The notes beneath the pieces were generated by a model that did no database searches, had not been told where the DNA came from, and saw only the letters and a list, made by a program, of their open reading frames with translations. The position numbers were made by a program, and so were the translations under genes. From Paenibacillus beijingensis (GTDB lineage Bacteria > Bacillota > Bacilli > Paenibacillales > Paenibacillaceae), in assembly GCF_000961095.1 (NCBI RefSeq), contig NZ_CP011058.1, forward strand, positions 3,065,501-3,129,500: a stretch of DNA of 64,000 bases, written 5' to 3'. The first letter of the stretch is position 1; every line of letters begins with the position of its first letter. Positions 41,509-51,093 of this stretch are shown here, piece by piece.

Positions 41509-43203
41509 TTAAAACTTGCTGTCGTCCACGCAGGCCAGCCAGCTCTCGATGTCGCCGATGACGCTCGTGACGCAGCCGTCCTTAAACGGAGAGATCAGCC
41601 CGGCTTCATGGGCCAGCTCCGTGAACGACAAGCTTCCGCCGAGCCGGCACAGCTTGAGATAGTCGCTCCATGCGCTCTCCCAATCTTCGTTCATCCGCTT
41701 CCAGAACTGGAACGCGCAAATTTGCGCCAATGTGTAATCGATATAATAAAATGGCGTGTTATAAATGTGCCCCTGCTTCTGCCAGAACCCGCCGCCTTCG
41801 AGGTAGGCGTTGCCGGCGTGGTCGCGGTGCGGCAGGTAGCGGAGCTCCAGCTCCCGCCACGCCCGCTTGCGCTCTGCCGGCGTCGCTTCCGGATTGGCAT
41901 AGACGATATGCTGGAATTCATCGACGGCGACGCCGTAAGGCAGAAACTGCAGAGCGGAAGCAAGATGGCTGAACCGGTATTTGTCCGCATCCTCCACAAA
42001 AAATTTATCCATCCACGGCCACGTGAAAAATTCCATGCTCATCGAATGAATCTCCGCCGCTTCAAACGTCGGCCACCAGTATTCCGGTACCTCAAAGTGC
42101 CGGCTCTCGTACACCTGGAAAGCGTGCCCCGCTTCGTGGGTCAGCACGTCGATATCGTCGGAAGTCCCATTAAAGTTGGAAAAAATGAACGGAGCGCTGT
42201 AATCGCTAATGAACGTGCAGTAGCCGCCGCTCTCCTTCCCTTTTTTGCTGACCAGGTCCATCAAATCCTCGTCAACCATGTAGCGGAAAAAAGCGCTCAT
42301 TTCCGGAGAAAGCTTGTCGTACATCGCGATGCCGCCGTTTATGATCCAGTCGGGATCGCCTTTCGGCTTGGCGTTGCCGGATTTGAAGCTGAACCCCTCG
42401 TCGTAGAAGAGCAGCTTCTCGACATCGATTCGCTCCCGCTGGCGCTCCTTCAGCTTTGAGGCGAGCGGAACGATATGATCCAGCACCTGCTTGCGGAATG
42501 AGGCGACCATGTCCGCGTCGTAATCGGTCCGGGTCATCCGGGCGTAGCCGAGCTCCGTAAAATCTTTGTATCCGAGCTTGCGCGCCATTTCGGTGCGGAC
42601 CTTGACGAGATCGTCGAAGATGCGGTCGAATTTTTCCTCGTTTGCGGCCATGAACCCATAGCGTGCTTCCGCCGCCTGCCGGCGCGTTTCGCGGTCGGTC
42701 GACTGCTCGAACGGTCCCAGCTGGGACAGCGTTCGCTCCTCGCCCTGGAACGGAATTTTCGCCGAGGCAATGAGCTGGTTGTATTCGGTTTTGAGCTTGT
42801 TTTCCTGCTGCAGGTCGGCGATGATTTCGGGACTGAACGTTTTCAGCGACAGCTCCGCGAGGCGAAACAACTGCCGCCCCCATTTTGTTTCCAGCTCAGG
42901 CCGGAATGCCGATTCCGTCAGCGCCCGGTAAAAGTCGGTGACATACTCCTGAATCTCGGGACCGACTTCATCCATGTAGTCCTGCTCGGCTTTGTAGAAC
43001 GCATCGGTCGTGTCGATCGAATGGCGTATGTACACCAGCTGGCCCATCGTATCGAGTCTGCTGCGCAGCTTGTTGATGTCCGCCATGATGCGGTCCTGCT
43101 CCTCGAAGCTTGCTGCGGAACGGAATGCAGCCAGCAGTTCTTTGAACCCGGTAATGACGGCTTCCTTGTCGGGACGTTCGTAACGGAACTCACTGAATTT
43201 CAT
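41509..43203 (-). CDS. pepF: M3-family oligoendopeptidase F
   Basis: 564 aa from ATG 43203 (AAAGGTGG upstream). Zinc metallopeptidase with HEAGH near residue 356 and the third ligand Glu about 25 residues later in FEAAEIHSMSMEF. Hydrolyses peptides of about 7-17 residues in the cytosol. N-terminal helical domain MKFSEFRYERPDKEAV is that of the YjbG/PepF-like M3B group. The 171-bp repeat array lies in its 5' flank. Confidence 0.93.
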   Translation of the reverse strand: MKFSEFRYERPDKEAVITGFKELLAAFRSAASFEEQDRIMADINKLRSRLDTMGQLVYIRHSIDTTDAFYKAEQDYMDEVGPEIQEYVTDFYRALTESAFRPELETKWGRQLFRLAELSLKTFSPEIIADLQQENKLKTEYNQLIASAKIPFQGEERTLSQLGPFEQSTDRETRRQAAEARYGFMAANEEKFDRIFDDLVKVRTEMARKLGYKDFTELGYARMTRTDYDADMVASFRKQVLDHIVPLASKLKERQRERIDVEKLLFYDEGFSFKSGNAKPKGDPDWIINGGIAMYDKLSPEMSAFFRYMVDEDLMDLVSKKGKESGGYCTFISDYSAPFIFSNFNGTSDDIDVLTHEAGHAFQVYESRHFEVPEYWWPTFEAAEIHSMSMEFFTWPWMDKFFVEDADKYRFSHLASALQFLPYGVAVDEFQHIVYANPEATPAERKRAWRELELRYLPHRDHAGNAYLEGGGFWQKQGHIYNTPFYYIDYTLAQICAFQFWKRMNEDWESAWSDYLKLCRLGGSLSFTELAHEAGLISPFKDGCVTSVIGDIESWLACVDDSKF

Positions 43204-43269
43204 AGCGAACCACCTTTCGGACGTGTAATAGGTCAATTATACCTGAATTCCTGAAAATGGGTGAAGAGG

Positions 43270-43961
43270 GAAAAAGATGCGCTGCGCGGGCAGGTTTGAT
43301 CTTCCGATCGCTGTTGTGGCCGGATTCCTGGATTTAATAAACCCTTAGCAGGGTTAGAATCCGTCCACAAAGGCGAGCGCTGGCGCTTCTCCAGATTCAA
43401 ACCCGCCCGCTTCGCTCTCTTTTTCGGAGAGGGAGAGAGAAAGGAAGAGAGGCTGCGCGGGCGGGTTTGATCTTCCGATCGCTGTTGTGGCCGGATTCCT
43501 GGATTTAATAAACCCTTAGCAGGGTTAGAATCCGTCCACAAAGGCGAGCGCTGGCGCTTCTCCAGATTCAAACCCGCCCGCTTCGCTCTCTTTTTCGGAG
43601 AGGGAGAGAGAAAGGAAGAGACGCTGCGCGGGCGGGTTTGATCTTCCGATCGATGTTGTGGCCGGATTCCTGGATTTAATAAACCCTTAGCAGGGTCAGA
43701 ATCCGTCCACAAAGGCGAGCGCTGGCGCTTCTCCAGATTCAAACCCGCCCGCTTCGCTCTCTTTTTCGGAGAGGGAGAGAGAAAGGAAGAGACGCTGCAC
43801 GGGCAGGTTTGATCTTCCGATCGCTGTTGTGGCCGGATTCCTGGATTTAATAAACCCTTAGCCAGGGTCAGAATCCGTCCACAAAGGCGAGCGCTGGCGC
43901 TTCTCCAGATTCAAACCCGCCCGCTTCGCTCTCTTTTTCGGGGGAGACAGAAAGAAAAGGG
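43270..43961. repeat. 171-bp tandem array, four units with nested inverted repeats
   Basis: The word GATCTTCCGATCG recurs at 43298, 43469, 43640 and 43811, an exact 171-bp period, with units nearly identical. In unit 2, outer arms GCGGGCGGGTTTGA (43457-43470) and TCAAACCCGCCCGC (43568-43581) enclose arms TTGTGGCCGGATTC (43485-43498) and GAATCCGTCCACAA (43528-43541, one mismatch), which enclose AACCCT/AGGGTT. A CTCTCTTTTTCGGAGAG linker separates units. A worn piece of a fifth unit is at 43996-44035. The minus strand is open in one frame because 171 is divisible by three, but codons look unselected. Confidence 0.92.
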
Positions 43962-44046
43962 CAGCTGCGTGATCAGGAAGATTAAAAAGGAACGCCTCGC
44001 GGGCGGATTTGATCTTCAAATCGCTGGAGCGGCGTCTGCCGTTCTA

Positions 44047-45018
44047 CTAAAGCCGGTACACGGCGAACGGTTTGCCGTAGCGGAATGGTTCGCTGAGTTC
44101 GTCCAGCTTCTCGAGCAGCTCTGGAGCCGGTTTCAGCGTAACGCTCTGCAAGTTTTCCTCCAGCTGGGCGGTTGAGGTCGCGCCAACGATGACGGAGGAT
44201 ACAACAGGCCGGCTTATGAGCCAGGCCAGCGACAGGACGCCGGGCGTGCATCCGCACTCGCGGGCGAGCGTAAGCACGCTGCGGCCGAGCTCGATCCGCT
44301 CCGGATCGAGAAAGCGGGCGAAGCTCGGGTCGGTATCGGCACGGGAGCCCGCTGGCGGAGCCGCCTCGAATGCATATTTGCCCGTCAAAATCCCGCCGGC
44401 AAGCGGAAAATACGGAATGATCCCGACGCCCTGATCCAGGCAGAGCGGTACAAGCTCCGCTTCCGGCGCCCGGTCCGCGAGCGAGTAGCTCGTCTGTGTA
44501 GAGACGAAGCGGCTCGCGCCGAGCTTTTCGCTCACGCCGAGCGCTTTCATCAACTCCCATGCGGCATAGTTGGATGCTCCAATATACCGCACCTTGCCGG
44601 AACGTACCATATCCTCCAGCGCGCGCAGCGTCTCGTCGAGCGGGGTATCGGGATCAAACGTATGGATCTGGTACAGATCGACATGATCGGTGCGCAGCCG
44701 CTGAAGGCTGTCCTCCAGCTCGCGCATCAAATGATAGCGGGATGAGCCTCGGGCATTCGGATGCTCCCCGCGCGGCAGCCCGGCTTTCGTCGCCAGAACG
44801 GCTTCATGGCGTCTTCCCTGCAGCGCAATGCCGATGATGCGCTCCGATTCCGTTCCGGCGTAGATGTTGGCGGTGTCGATGAAATTGATGCCGGAATCGA
44901 GAGCCTGGTGGACGATCCGGACGGATGCGTCCTCATCCGCTCGTTTGCCGAATGCATTCGTGCCCAGACCGAGAGCGGACACCTTCAAGCCGCTGCCGCC
45001 CAATTTGCGAAATTCCAT
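44047..45018 (-). CDS. Aldo/keto reductase
   Basis: 323 aa, TIM barrel. Tetrad Asp in FIDTANIYAGTESE, Tyr of IYAG, Lys in LATKAG, and His in LYQIHTFDP. NADPH site ends IVGATSTAQLEENL. Similar to Kv-beta-like AKR (YghZ/YajO-type) enzymes that reduce aldehydes. ATG 45018 has GGGAG 11 nt upstream. Its 3' end runs straight into the repeat array and no separate terminator was seen. Confidence 0.92.
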   Translation of the reverse strand: MEFRKLGGSGLKVSALGLGTNAFGKRADEDASVRIVHQALDSGINFIDTANIYAGTESERIIGIALQGRRHEAVLATKAGLPRGEHPNARGSSRYHLMRELEDSLQRLRTDHVDLYQIHTFDPDTPLDETLRALEDMVRSGKVRYIGASNYAAWELMKALGVSEKLGASRFVSTQTSYSLADRAPEAELVPLCLDQGVGIIPYFPLAGGILTGKYAFEAAPPAGSRADTDPSFARFLDPERIELGRSVLTLARECGCTPGVLSLAWLISRPVVSSVIVGATSTAQLEENLQSVTLKPAPELLEKLDELSEPFRYGKPFAVYRL

Positions 45019-45315
45019 TGCTGCTTCAACTCCCTTGTTCAATATAAGGACCATTATACACCTGCGGAGTATTTTATTGCCTTCTTGCTTTAATGGGAAA
45101 TCCCGATTTTACGCTCGAAGGTAAAAATATCTAATGTTTTACGCAAATGATCATTAGCGCAATCAGGCTTGTTTGAGTTAAACTATAAGTATTCCGATTA
45201 ATTTATAAGGTTTTATCGGTGGCATTCGTTACATAAATGAACAACGCCTCGGGGTTGCGGAAGATGAGCAGTAATTTCATTCAAATAAGATTGTTATGGG
45301 GAGTGGGAGAGAGAT

Positions 45316-46617
45316 ATGAAAAAAAGGCTTGCAGGTATAGCTACAACCGGTTTGGCGTTTTTAACGCTTTTATCCGCATGCGGCAGCAGCGGCAGCGGTC
45401 AAAGTCAAACTTCCGGCAGTGAAGGTTCTAGCTCGGGCGAACAGAAAGCGGAGCAGGTAACGCTGACTTACGGCCTGTGGGATCAGGTTCAAGTGCCGGC
45501 AATGGAAGAAATCATTGCAAAATTCAAACAGCAGCATCCGAATATCGACGTGAAGATCCAGCTGACGCCTTGGAGCGAATATTGGACCAAGCTTGAAACG
45601 GCGGGGACGGGCGGCACGCTCCCCGATGTGTTTTGGATGAACGGCGGCACATTGCCCAAATACGCGGCGAACGGTCTGCTGCTTCAGCTGGACGATTATG
45701 CGAAGCAGGACAGCTTCGATTTCGGCGCTTACCCGCAGCCGCTTGTCAATCTGTATTCTTATGACGACAAGCATTACGGCGTTCCGAAAGATTATGACGT
45801 CGTAGGGTTGTGGTACAACAAAACGCTGTTTGATGAGGCTCACATCCCTTATCCGGACGAAACATGGGACTGGAACAAAGCGGTGGAAGTCGCCAAAAAG
45901 CTAACCAATCCGGAGAAAGGAATATGGGGGCTGCCCGCACAATTCCAAGGACAAACGGGATATTACAACACGATCCTCGAAGCGGGTGGCGGATTCATTT
46001 CCGAGGACGGCAAAAAATCGTTGTACGACACGCCGGAAGCCATCCGCGGCCTGAAGCTGCAGACCGACCTCATCCACGTTCACAAAGTGTCCCCGACGCT
46101 GGCGCAGATGACGGACACCGCTCCGAAGGATTTGTTTAAATCCGGCAAGGTCGCCATGCTGACGGACGGCTCGTGGAACGTGAAAGATTTTGCGACGAAC
46201 GAATATACGAAGGATAAAATCGATATCGCAGTGCTTCCGAAAGACAAGCTGCGCACATGTGTCATTCACGGTCTCGGCAATGTGGCCGCAGCAAATACGA
46301 AGCATCCGAAGGAAGTGTGGGAATTTCTGAAATTCCTCGGTTCCAAGGAAGCGGCGGAAATTCAGGCCAAGGACGGAACGGCGCTTCCGGCCATTGCGGG
46401 CGGGCAGGAGTTGTGGATCAAGTCGGTTCCGCAGTTCCATCTTCAAAAGTTCATCGATATGGCGAACCAATCGATTCAGCTGCCGCGTGCCCCGGTTACG
46501 GCCAAGCTGGACGGGCTCGAGGCGGAATATTTGAAAAAAGCCTATACAGGCGAGGCAACGCCTGAGCAGGCGGCCAAAGAGCTGGCCGAGAAAATTACTG
46601 AGCAGCTGAATAAATAA
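45316..46617 (+). CDS. ABC sugar-binding lipoprotein (family 1)
   Basis: 433 aa. Lipobox LSAC with Cys at 22, Ser/Gly linker, then TLTYGLWDQVQVPAMEEII and TPWSEYWTKLETA, typical of oligosaccharide-binding proteins. GGGGAGTGGGAGAG precedes the ATG. First gene of an operon with two permeases, a PIG-L deacetylase and an AraC regulator. Ligand is unknown; the deacetylase suggests an N-acetylated sugar. Confidence 0.92.
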   Translation: MKKRLAGIATTGLAFLTLLSACGSSGSGQSQTSGSEGSSSGEQKAEQVTLTYGLWDQVQVPAMEEIIAKFKQQHPNIDVKIQLTPWSEYWTKLETAGTGGTLPDVFWMNGGTLPKYAANGLLLQLDDYAKQDSFDFGAYPQPLVNLYSYDDKHYGVPKDYDVVGLWYNKTLFDEAHIPYPDETWDWNKAVEVAKKLTNPEKGIWGLPAQFQGQTGYYNTILEAGGGFISEDGKKSLYDTPEAIRGLKLQTDLIHVHKVSPTLAQMTDTAPKDLFKSGKVAMLTDGSWNVKDFATNEYTKDKIDIAVLPKDKLRTCVIHGLGNVAAANTKHPKEVWEFLKFLGSKEAAEIQAKDGTALPAIAGGQELWIKSVPQFHLQKFIDMANQSIQLPRAPVTAKLDGLEAEYLKKAYTGEATPEQAAKELAEKITEQLNK

Positions 46618-46660
46618 CGATTGCGGAAGCTGTGCCCCTGCGAGGAAAGGAGATGATACG

Positions 46661-47584
46661 ATGGCGGTTCACCAGGAGCTTGCGGCAGCGGTCCCCCGCA
46701 GCCGGAAGTCAAAATTGAAACGGCGCGAATATCTGTGGGGATACGGGATGATTTTACCCTTATTGCTCGGCGTCGGCGTGCTGTTTATATGGCCGGTAGT
46801 CCGGACCGTCTATCTTTCTTTCACGGAGTGGGGAGACTTCGGCAAGTATCATTGGGCAGGCGCGCATAATTACGTCAAACTGGCGAGCGACCCGGAAATC
46901 GTCCGGGCGCTCCTCCATACGCTGTTAAATGTCGTGCTCTATGTGCCCGCCATTGTGGTGCAGGCGACGATTGTTGCCGTGCTGCTGAGCCAGCCGATTC
47001 GCGGTGTTTCCCTGTACCGCACCGTTTATTTCCTGCCGGCGGTCATGATGCCGGCCGCGGTGGCCATGTCATGGCGGTGGCTGCTTAACGGCGATTACGG
47101 CTTGGTGAACGCCGTGCTGAAGCTATTTTCCATTCAAGGTCCGAGCTGGCTGACCGATCCGAGGACGGTGCTGCTGACGGTGGTCTTCGTTGCCGTCTGG
47201 AGCATGGTCGGGTTTCAGGCCGTCATTTTGATCGCCGGCATTAAAGGAATTGCGCCCTCTTATTATGAAGCGGCATCCATCGAAGGGGCGGGTCCGCTTT
47301 CCAAGTTTTTCGGCATCACGCTGCCTCTTCTGACGCCGGCTTTGTTTTTCGTATCGGTAACGTCGTTAATCGGCGCCCTGCAAGTATTCGATCTGATTTA
47401 TATGATGGTCGGAACGGTGGCGATCGACAATGCGGATACGGTCGTTTACTTATTTTACAAGCAGGCGTTCGTAAGAAATGATAAAGGCTATGCATCCGCC
47501 ATCGCGGTCGTATTGTTTGCACTCATTCTGCTGCTGACGGCGCTGCAGCTTAAAATTCAGCGAAAATGGGTGCATTACGAATGA
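46661..47584 (+). CDS. ABC sugar permease, UgpA/MalF type
   Basis: 307 aa with six membrane helices and EAA loop YYEAASIEGAGPLSKFFGITLPLLTPA near residue 205. AAAGGAGATG precedes the ATG. Its stop overlaps the next permease start in an ATGA (47581-47584). Confidence 0.92.
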   Translation: MAVHQELAAAVPRSRKSKLKRREYLWGYGMILPLLLGVGVLFIWPVVRTVYLSFTEWGDFGKYHWAGAHNYVKLASDPEIVRALLHTLLNVVLYVPAIVVQATIVAVLLSQPIRGVSLYRTVYFLPAVMMPAAVAMSWRWLLNGDYGLVNAVLKLFSIQGPSWLTDPRTVLLTVVFVAVWSMVGFQAVILIAGIKGIAPSYYEAASIEGAGPLSKFFGITLPLLTPALFFVSVTSLIGALQVFDLIYMMVGTVAIDNADTVVYLFYKQAFVRNDKGYASAIAVVLFALILLLTALQLKIQRKWVHYE

Positions 47585-48383
47585 AAATTACGGTTCATCT
47601 AGTTCTTATTGTCGGTGCGCTCATTATGGCGGCCCCGTTTGCATGGTCGCTGCTGACGTCGCTCCAATCGGCGGAGGAATCGACGCGGATTCCGCTCACT
47701 GTGCTGCCCGAGAAGCTGCGGTGGGATAATTATGCCAAGGTGGTCGAACTGCTGCCTTTCGCGAGATTTTATTGGAATACGGCAATCACGACGCTGGTCA
47801 AGGTAGCCGTTTGCGTTCTGCTCAGCTCGATGGCGGCGTATGCGTTCGCGCGCATCCCGTTTCCGGGCCGAACGGCTTTGTTCCTGCTGTTATTGTCCGT
47901 CATGATGGTCCCTGGACAGGTGTTCATCATTCCGCGTATTTGCTGATGAAAGATTTGGGCTGGCTGAACTCGCTGAAAGCGATAACCGTCACCGGCATGT
48001 TCAGCGTGTACAACACCTTTTTGCTGCGCCAGTTTTTTCTCGGGTTGCCAGCGGAATTGGAGGAAGCGGCGAAAATCGACGGCTGCCATCCGTTTAAGGT
48101 TTACTGGCGGATTATGCTGCCGCTGGCTAAACCGGGTCTCGTATCGGTGACGATCATTACGACGCTTTGGTCATGGAACGATTTTCTTTGGCCGCTGATC
48201 GTCAACAGTTCGCCGGAAAAAATGACGCTTGCCGTCGGCCTCGCTTCTCTTCAAGGACAGTTTACGACCAACTACCCGGTGCTGATGGCCGGCATGCTGC
48301 TCGCTGTATGGCCGATGATTGCCATTTTTGTGCTGCTGCAGCGCCAATTTATTGAAGGCATCACGCTTACGGGAATCAAGTAG
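47581..48383 (+). pseudogene. ABC sugar permease, UgpE/MalG type, single-base frameshift
   Basis: From ATG 47581 the frame reads a normal MalG-type N terminus to VMMVPGQVFIIP, then hits a stop (RIC). One frame over, the protein goes on as YLLMKDLGWLNS and stays intact to GITLTGIK, including the EAA loop LEEAAKIDGCHPFKVYWRI. The expected text is CCGCAGTAT and the sequence has CCGCGTAT, so one A is missing near 47935. It may be a real lesion that disables the importer, or a read error; no slippery run supports programmed shifting. Confidence 0.85.
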
Positions 48384-48454
48384 AAAAGGCTCGATCACAA
48401 TGAGTCAAAAAGTTTATGGAATTTATAATTGAAAAGCTTACAGGAGAGATCGGG

Positions 48455-49144
48455 ATGGAAAAGTGGAGAGTACTGCTCATTACGGCTCATCCGGACGATG
48501 AGACATCCTGCGGAGGAACGCTGGCGAAGCTGGCGGACGCAGGTCACGAGATTACCGTGGCGGTCGCTACCAGCGGCAACCGCGGAACGCAGGATCCTTC
48601 AATACGCCCGGATCAATTGGCGCAAATCAGAGAACGGGAGATGCAGGAAGCATCCTACATTCTGGGTGTGCATAAGCTCATCGGCCTCGGTTACGACGAC
48701 GGGACGCTGGCGGACCAAGCCGGGCTGAAGGAGCATCTATACCGGCTGATCCGTTCCGAACGGCCGGATATTGTCATTACGCTTGATGCTTGGCGAAAAT
48801 ATGAATTTCATCCCGACCATCGCGCGCTCGGCCTTGCCGCAACCGAAGCGGCGTATTTGGCCGACGGCTGCTGGTATTATCCGGAACATGCCGAAGAAGG
48901 GCTGAAGCCTTGGAAACCGCAGGAAGTCTACTTGATATGGTCGGACGATCCGAACTATTCCGTTGATGTATGCGCTACGTGGGAACGCAAGCTGCTTGCC
49001 GCAGACGCCCATGTCAGCCAGTCTTCCGGCGGCAGGACGTTCCGTGAAAATTTTGTAAACTGGATTACGCTGCGTGCTCCCGGAGGAGAGGTTCAGAAGG
49101 AAGAATCGTTCCGAAAAATATACGGGACAAGCTTGAACATATGA
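48455..49144 (+). CDS. PIG-L/LmbE-family deacetylase
   Basis: 229 aa from ATG 48455 (AGGAGAG 6 nt upstream). Zinc site AHPDDE near residue 10 plus HPDHRALG near 115, the signature of N-acetylglucosaminyl deacetylases such as BshB, MshB and chitobiose deacetylase. Cytosolic. Placed after the sugar ABC genes, it probably removes acetyl groups from the imported N-acetylated saccharide; a bacillithiol-pathway role is less likely here because bshA is absent. Confidence 0.88.
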   Translation: MEKWRVLLITAHPDDETSCGGTLAKLADAGHEITVAVATSGNRGTQDPSIRPDQLAQIREREMQEASYILGVHKLIGLGYDDGTLADQAGLKEHLYRLIRSERPDIVITLDAWRKYEFHPDHRALGLAATEAAYLADGCWYYPEHAEEGLKPWKPQEVYLIWSDDPNYSVDVCATWERKLLAADAHVSQSSGGRTFRENFVNWITLRAPGGEVQKEESFRKIYGTSLNI

Positions 49145-49180
49145 TGTCAGATTCAAAACGAACGAGGCGGGGTGGGGAAG

Positions 49181-50110
49181 ATGGGAGTCAATATGAACGA
49201 AGGCTCACTGCAAGGAAGCCTGCCGAATTCCTTAAAAACGTTTCAAGGCTTCGAACCGTTCCAAATTTTCGTCAACCGTAACGAGGGAGATTGGCGGATG
49301 CCGTTCGAATGGCACGAGCCGCTTGAAATTTTTTATGTAAAATCGGGTCGGGGGCAGTTTTATATCGATGATAAAGTGTATGTCTTCGAACCGGATGATC
49401 TGTTCGTGATCGGAAACCGCGAGCTGCACAAAAGCCAGCTGATTGACCATGAGCCGTTTGAAGTGCTGGTCATCATGTTCGATCCTGAACTTGCAAAGGC
49501 GGTTCAGGTTGAAGACGGGATGGACCCGCTATCGCTATTTTATGAGCGCGATGTCGGCTTCTCCCACTGCCTGAAAGTTCGGGAACCGCTCAGGAGCAAG
49601 CTTTCCTTTGCGTTTGAGCGGCTGCAAGAGGAGCACGAAGGCGGCACAGACAGCTACTCCCGCCGGACGATCGTTTCGCATTTGCAGTGGCTGCTTGTGG
49701 AACTGAACCGGGCCTACAGGGGGAACACACCATACATCCGTCTGGACAATCATTCGAAAGTCCATTTCAAGCCGGTCGTTGCGGGTGCGATGGAGTTCAT
49801 TAACGAGCATTACAACGAGGATCTGCATCTGGACCGGATCGCCGGATATCTTGGCGTCAATCCGTCCTATCTTAGCCGGGTATTCAAACAGAATTCCGGC
49901 TTCTCGCTCGTCGAGTTCATCACGTTCAAACGTGTTTGGCGGGCGAAGGAGATGCTGCTATACACAAACCGTAAAGTGACGGACATTGCATACGAGATCG
50001 GGTATAACAACGTCACTCATTTTCAGTGGACATTCAAAAAAATGTTTGGGGTCAGTCCCAGTCAATACCGGAAGCTGCCGCGAGGTTATTATCGTTTGCA
50101 AAAGTACTGA
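49181..50110 (+). CDS. AraC-family regulator
   Basis: About 309 aa; ATG 49181 follows GGTGGGGAAG, and ATG 49193 is an alternative. N-terminal cupin sugar-binding domain (PFEWHEPLEIFYVKSGRGQFYI), C-terminal two helix-turn-helix units (DRIAGYLGVNPSYLSRVFKQNSG and VTDIAYEIGYNNVTHFQWTFKKMFGVSP). Probably activates the ABC/deacetylase operon in answer to its sugar. Confidence 0.92.
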   Translation: MGVNMNEGSLQGSLPNSLKTFQGFEPFQIFVNRNEGDWRMPFEWHEPLEIFYVKSGRGQFYIDDKVYVFEPDDLFVIGNRELHKSQLIDHEPFEVLVIMFDPELAKAVQVEDGMDPLSLFYERDVGFSHCLKVREPLRSKLSFAFERLQEEHEGGTDSYSRRTIVSHLQWLLVELNRAYRGNTPYIRLDNHSKVHFKPVVAGAMEFINEHYNEDLHLDRIAGYLGVNPSYLSRVFKQNSGFSLVEFITFKRVWRAKEMLLYTNRKVTDIAYEIGYNNVTHFQWTFKKMFGVSPSQYRKLPRGYYRLQKY

Positions 50111-50135
50111 GCGGCGCGAGGGAGGCAGAATCAAG

Positions 50136-50167
50136 AAGCCAAGGCGGCGAAAGCCTGGCTTTTTTTG
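50136..50167 (+). terminator. Terminator of the ABC/PIG-L/AraC operon
   Basis: AGCCAAGGC pairs with GCCTGGCT, followed by seven T. Confidence 0.85.
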
Positions 50168-50242
50168 TTCTATAGGAGGCCGACCGCATCACGACCGCTC
50201 GCCAAGTTTGCAAATCCGGTTTCTTCTTATCGAAAAAAATGA

Positions 50243-50303
50243 GAGTGATTACTCACTTTACAATTTAACGATCCGGCTGTATCATGAATGTGAGTAATCA
50301 CTC
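50243..50303 (+). promoter_or_regulatory. TetR-regulated promoter with two operators
   Basis: TTTACA (50257-50262), 17 bp, TATCAT (50280-50285). GAGTGATTACTC (50243-50254) and GAGTAATCACTC (50292-50303) are both semi-palindromes and reverse complements of each other, bracketing the promoter 49 bp apart. The TetR gene at 52175 is the probable source of the repressor. Confidence 0.7.
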
Positions 50304-50331
50304 ATTTTTGGTTATAAGGAGAGTGTTGTCC

Positions 50332-51093
50332 ATGTCCTCCATCTCTGCAACTGCGTCGGGCGTTCATGACGCGCCGGTCGTGGAGCTGGACCGTATCGTA
50401 CGCCGGTTTGGCGGCCGCGCCGTTCTGGACGGCATTTCGTTGCGCGTAGAGCGCGGCGAGCTGTTCGGTCTGCTCGGTCCGTCCGGCTCCGGCAAAACAA
50501 CGCTTGTGAAAGTGATGACCGGCATCGACAAAGCCGATGAAGGCTCGGTTCATATGCTCGGCGAGCCGATGCCGAAGCTGTCCATGCTGCAGCGGTTCGG
50601 TTATATGGCGCAGTCCGACGCGCTCTACGGAGAGCTGACGGCGAAAGAAAACCTCGTTTTTTTCGCTTCGCTGTACGGACTTAAGGGAGCGCGCCGCAGC
50701 GAACGCATTCATGATTCGATGGCGGTTGTCGGCTTGCTTGACCATCTGAACAAACCAGTTGGCGCGTATTCCGGCGGCATGAAGCGGCGGTTGTCGCTGG
50801 CGATTTCGCTGCTTCACGAGCCGCAGCTGCTCGTGCTGGATGAGCCGACCGTCGGGATCGATCCGGTGCTAAGGCAGTCGATCTGGAAGGAGCTTGCGAA
50901 GATGAGGGAAGGCGGCACGACGATTATTTTGACGACGCATGTAATGGATGAGGCGGACAAATGCGACCGGCTCGCACTCATTAAGGACGGCAAGCTGACC
51001 GCCGTCGGCTCGCCCGCGGCGCTTAAAGCGGAAACGGGAAGCGAAACGATCGAAGAAGCGTTTATCGCGCTGGGGGGAGGTATCCGATCATGA
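50332..51093 (+). CDS. ABC-2 exporter ATPase
   Basis: 253 aa from ATG 50332 (AAGGAGAG 8 nt upstream). Walker A GPSGSGKTT near residue 45, signature YSGGMKRRLSLA, Walker B LLVLDEPTVGIDP, and switch His in LTTHVMDEA. DrrA-like drug or lipid export ATPase. Ends in an ATGA overlap with the permease gene. Confidence 0.93.
   Translation: MSSISATASGVHDAPVVELDRIVRRFGGRAVLDGISLRVERGELFGLLGPSGSGKTTLVKVMTGIDKADEGSVHMLGEPMPKLSMLQRFGYMAQSDALYGELTAKENLVFFASLYGLKGARRSERIHDSMAVVGLLDHLNKPVGAYSGGMKRRLSLAISLLHEPQLLVLDEPTVGIDPVLRQSIWKELAKMREGGTTIILTTHVMDEADKCDRLALIKDGKLTAVGSPAALKAETGSETIEEAFIALGGGIRS

Noticed and set aside
41305..42459. 384-codon plus-strand frame over pepF
   Set aside because: Antisense shadow of pepF with no ribosome site or family features.
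43233..43742. 169-aa repetitive protein in the 171-bp array
   Set aside because: Open only because the period is a multiple of three; no ribosome site, and base pairing explains conservation better than coding.
43270..43961. CRISPR array
   Set aside because: Units are contiguous with no unique spacers, and 171 bp is far too long for a CRISPR repeat.
47930..47941. Programmed frameshift in the permease
   Set aside because: No slippery heptamer or downstream structure at the site, and MalG-type permeases are not known to need one.
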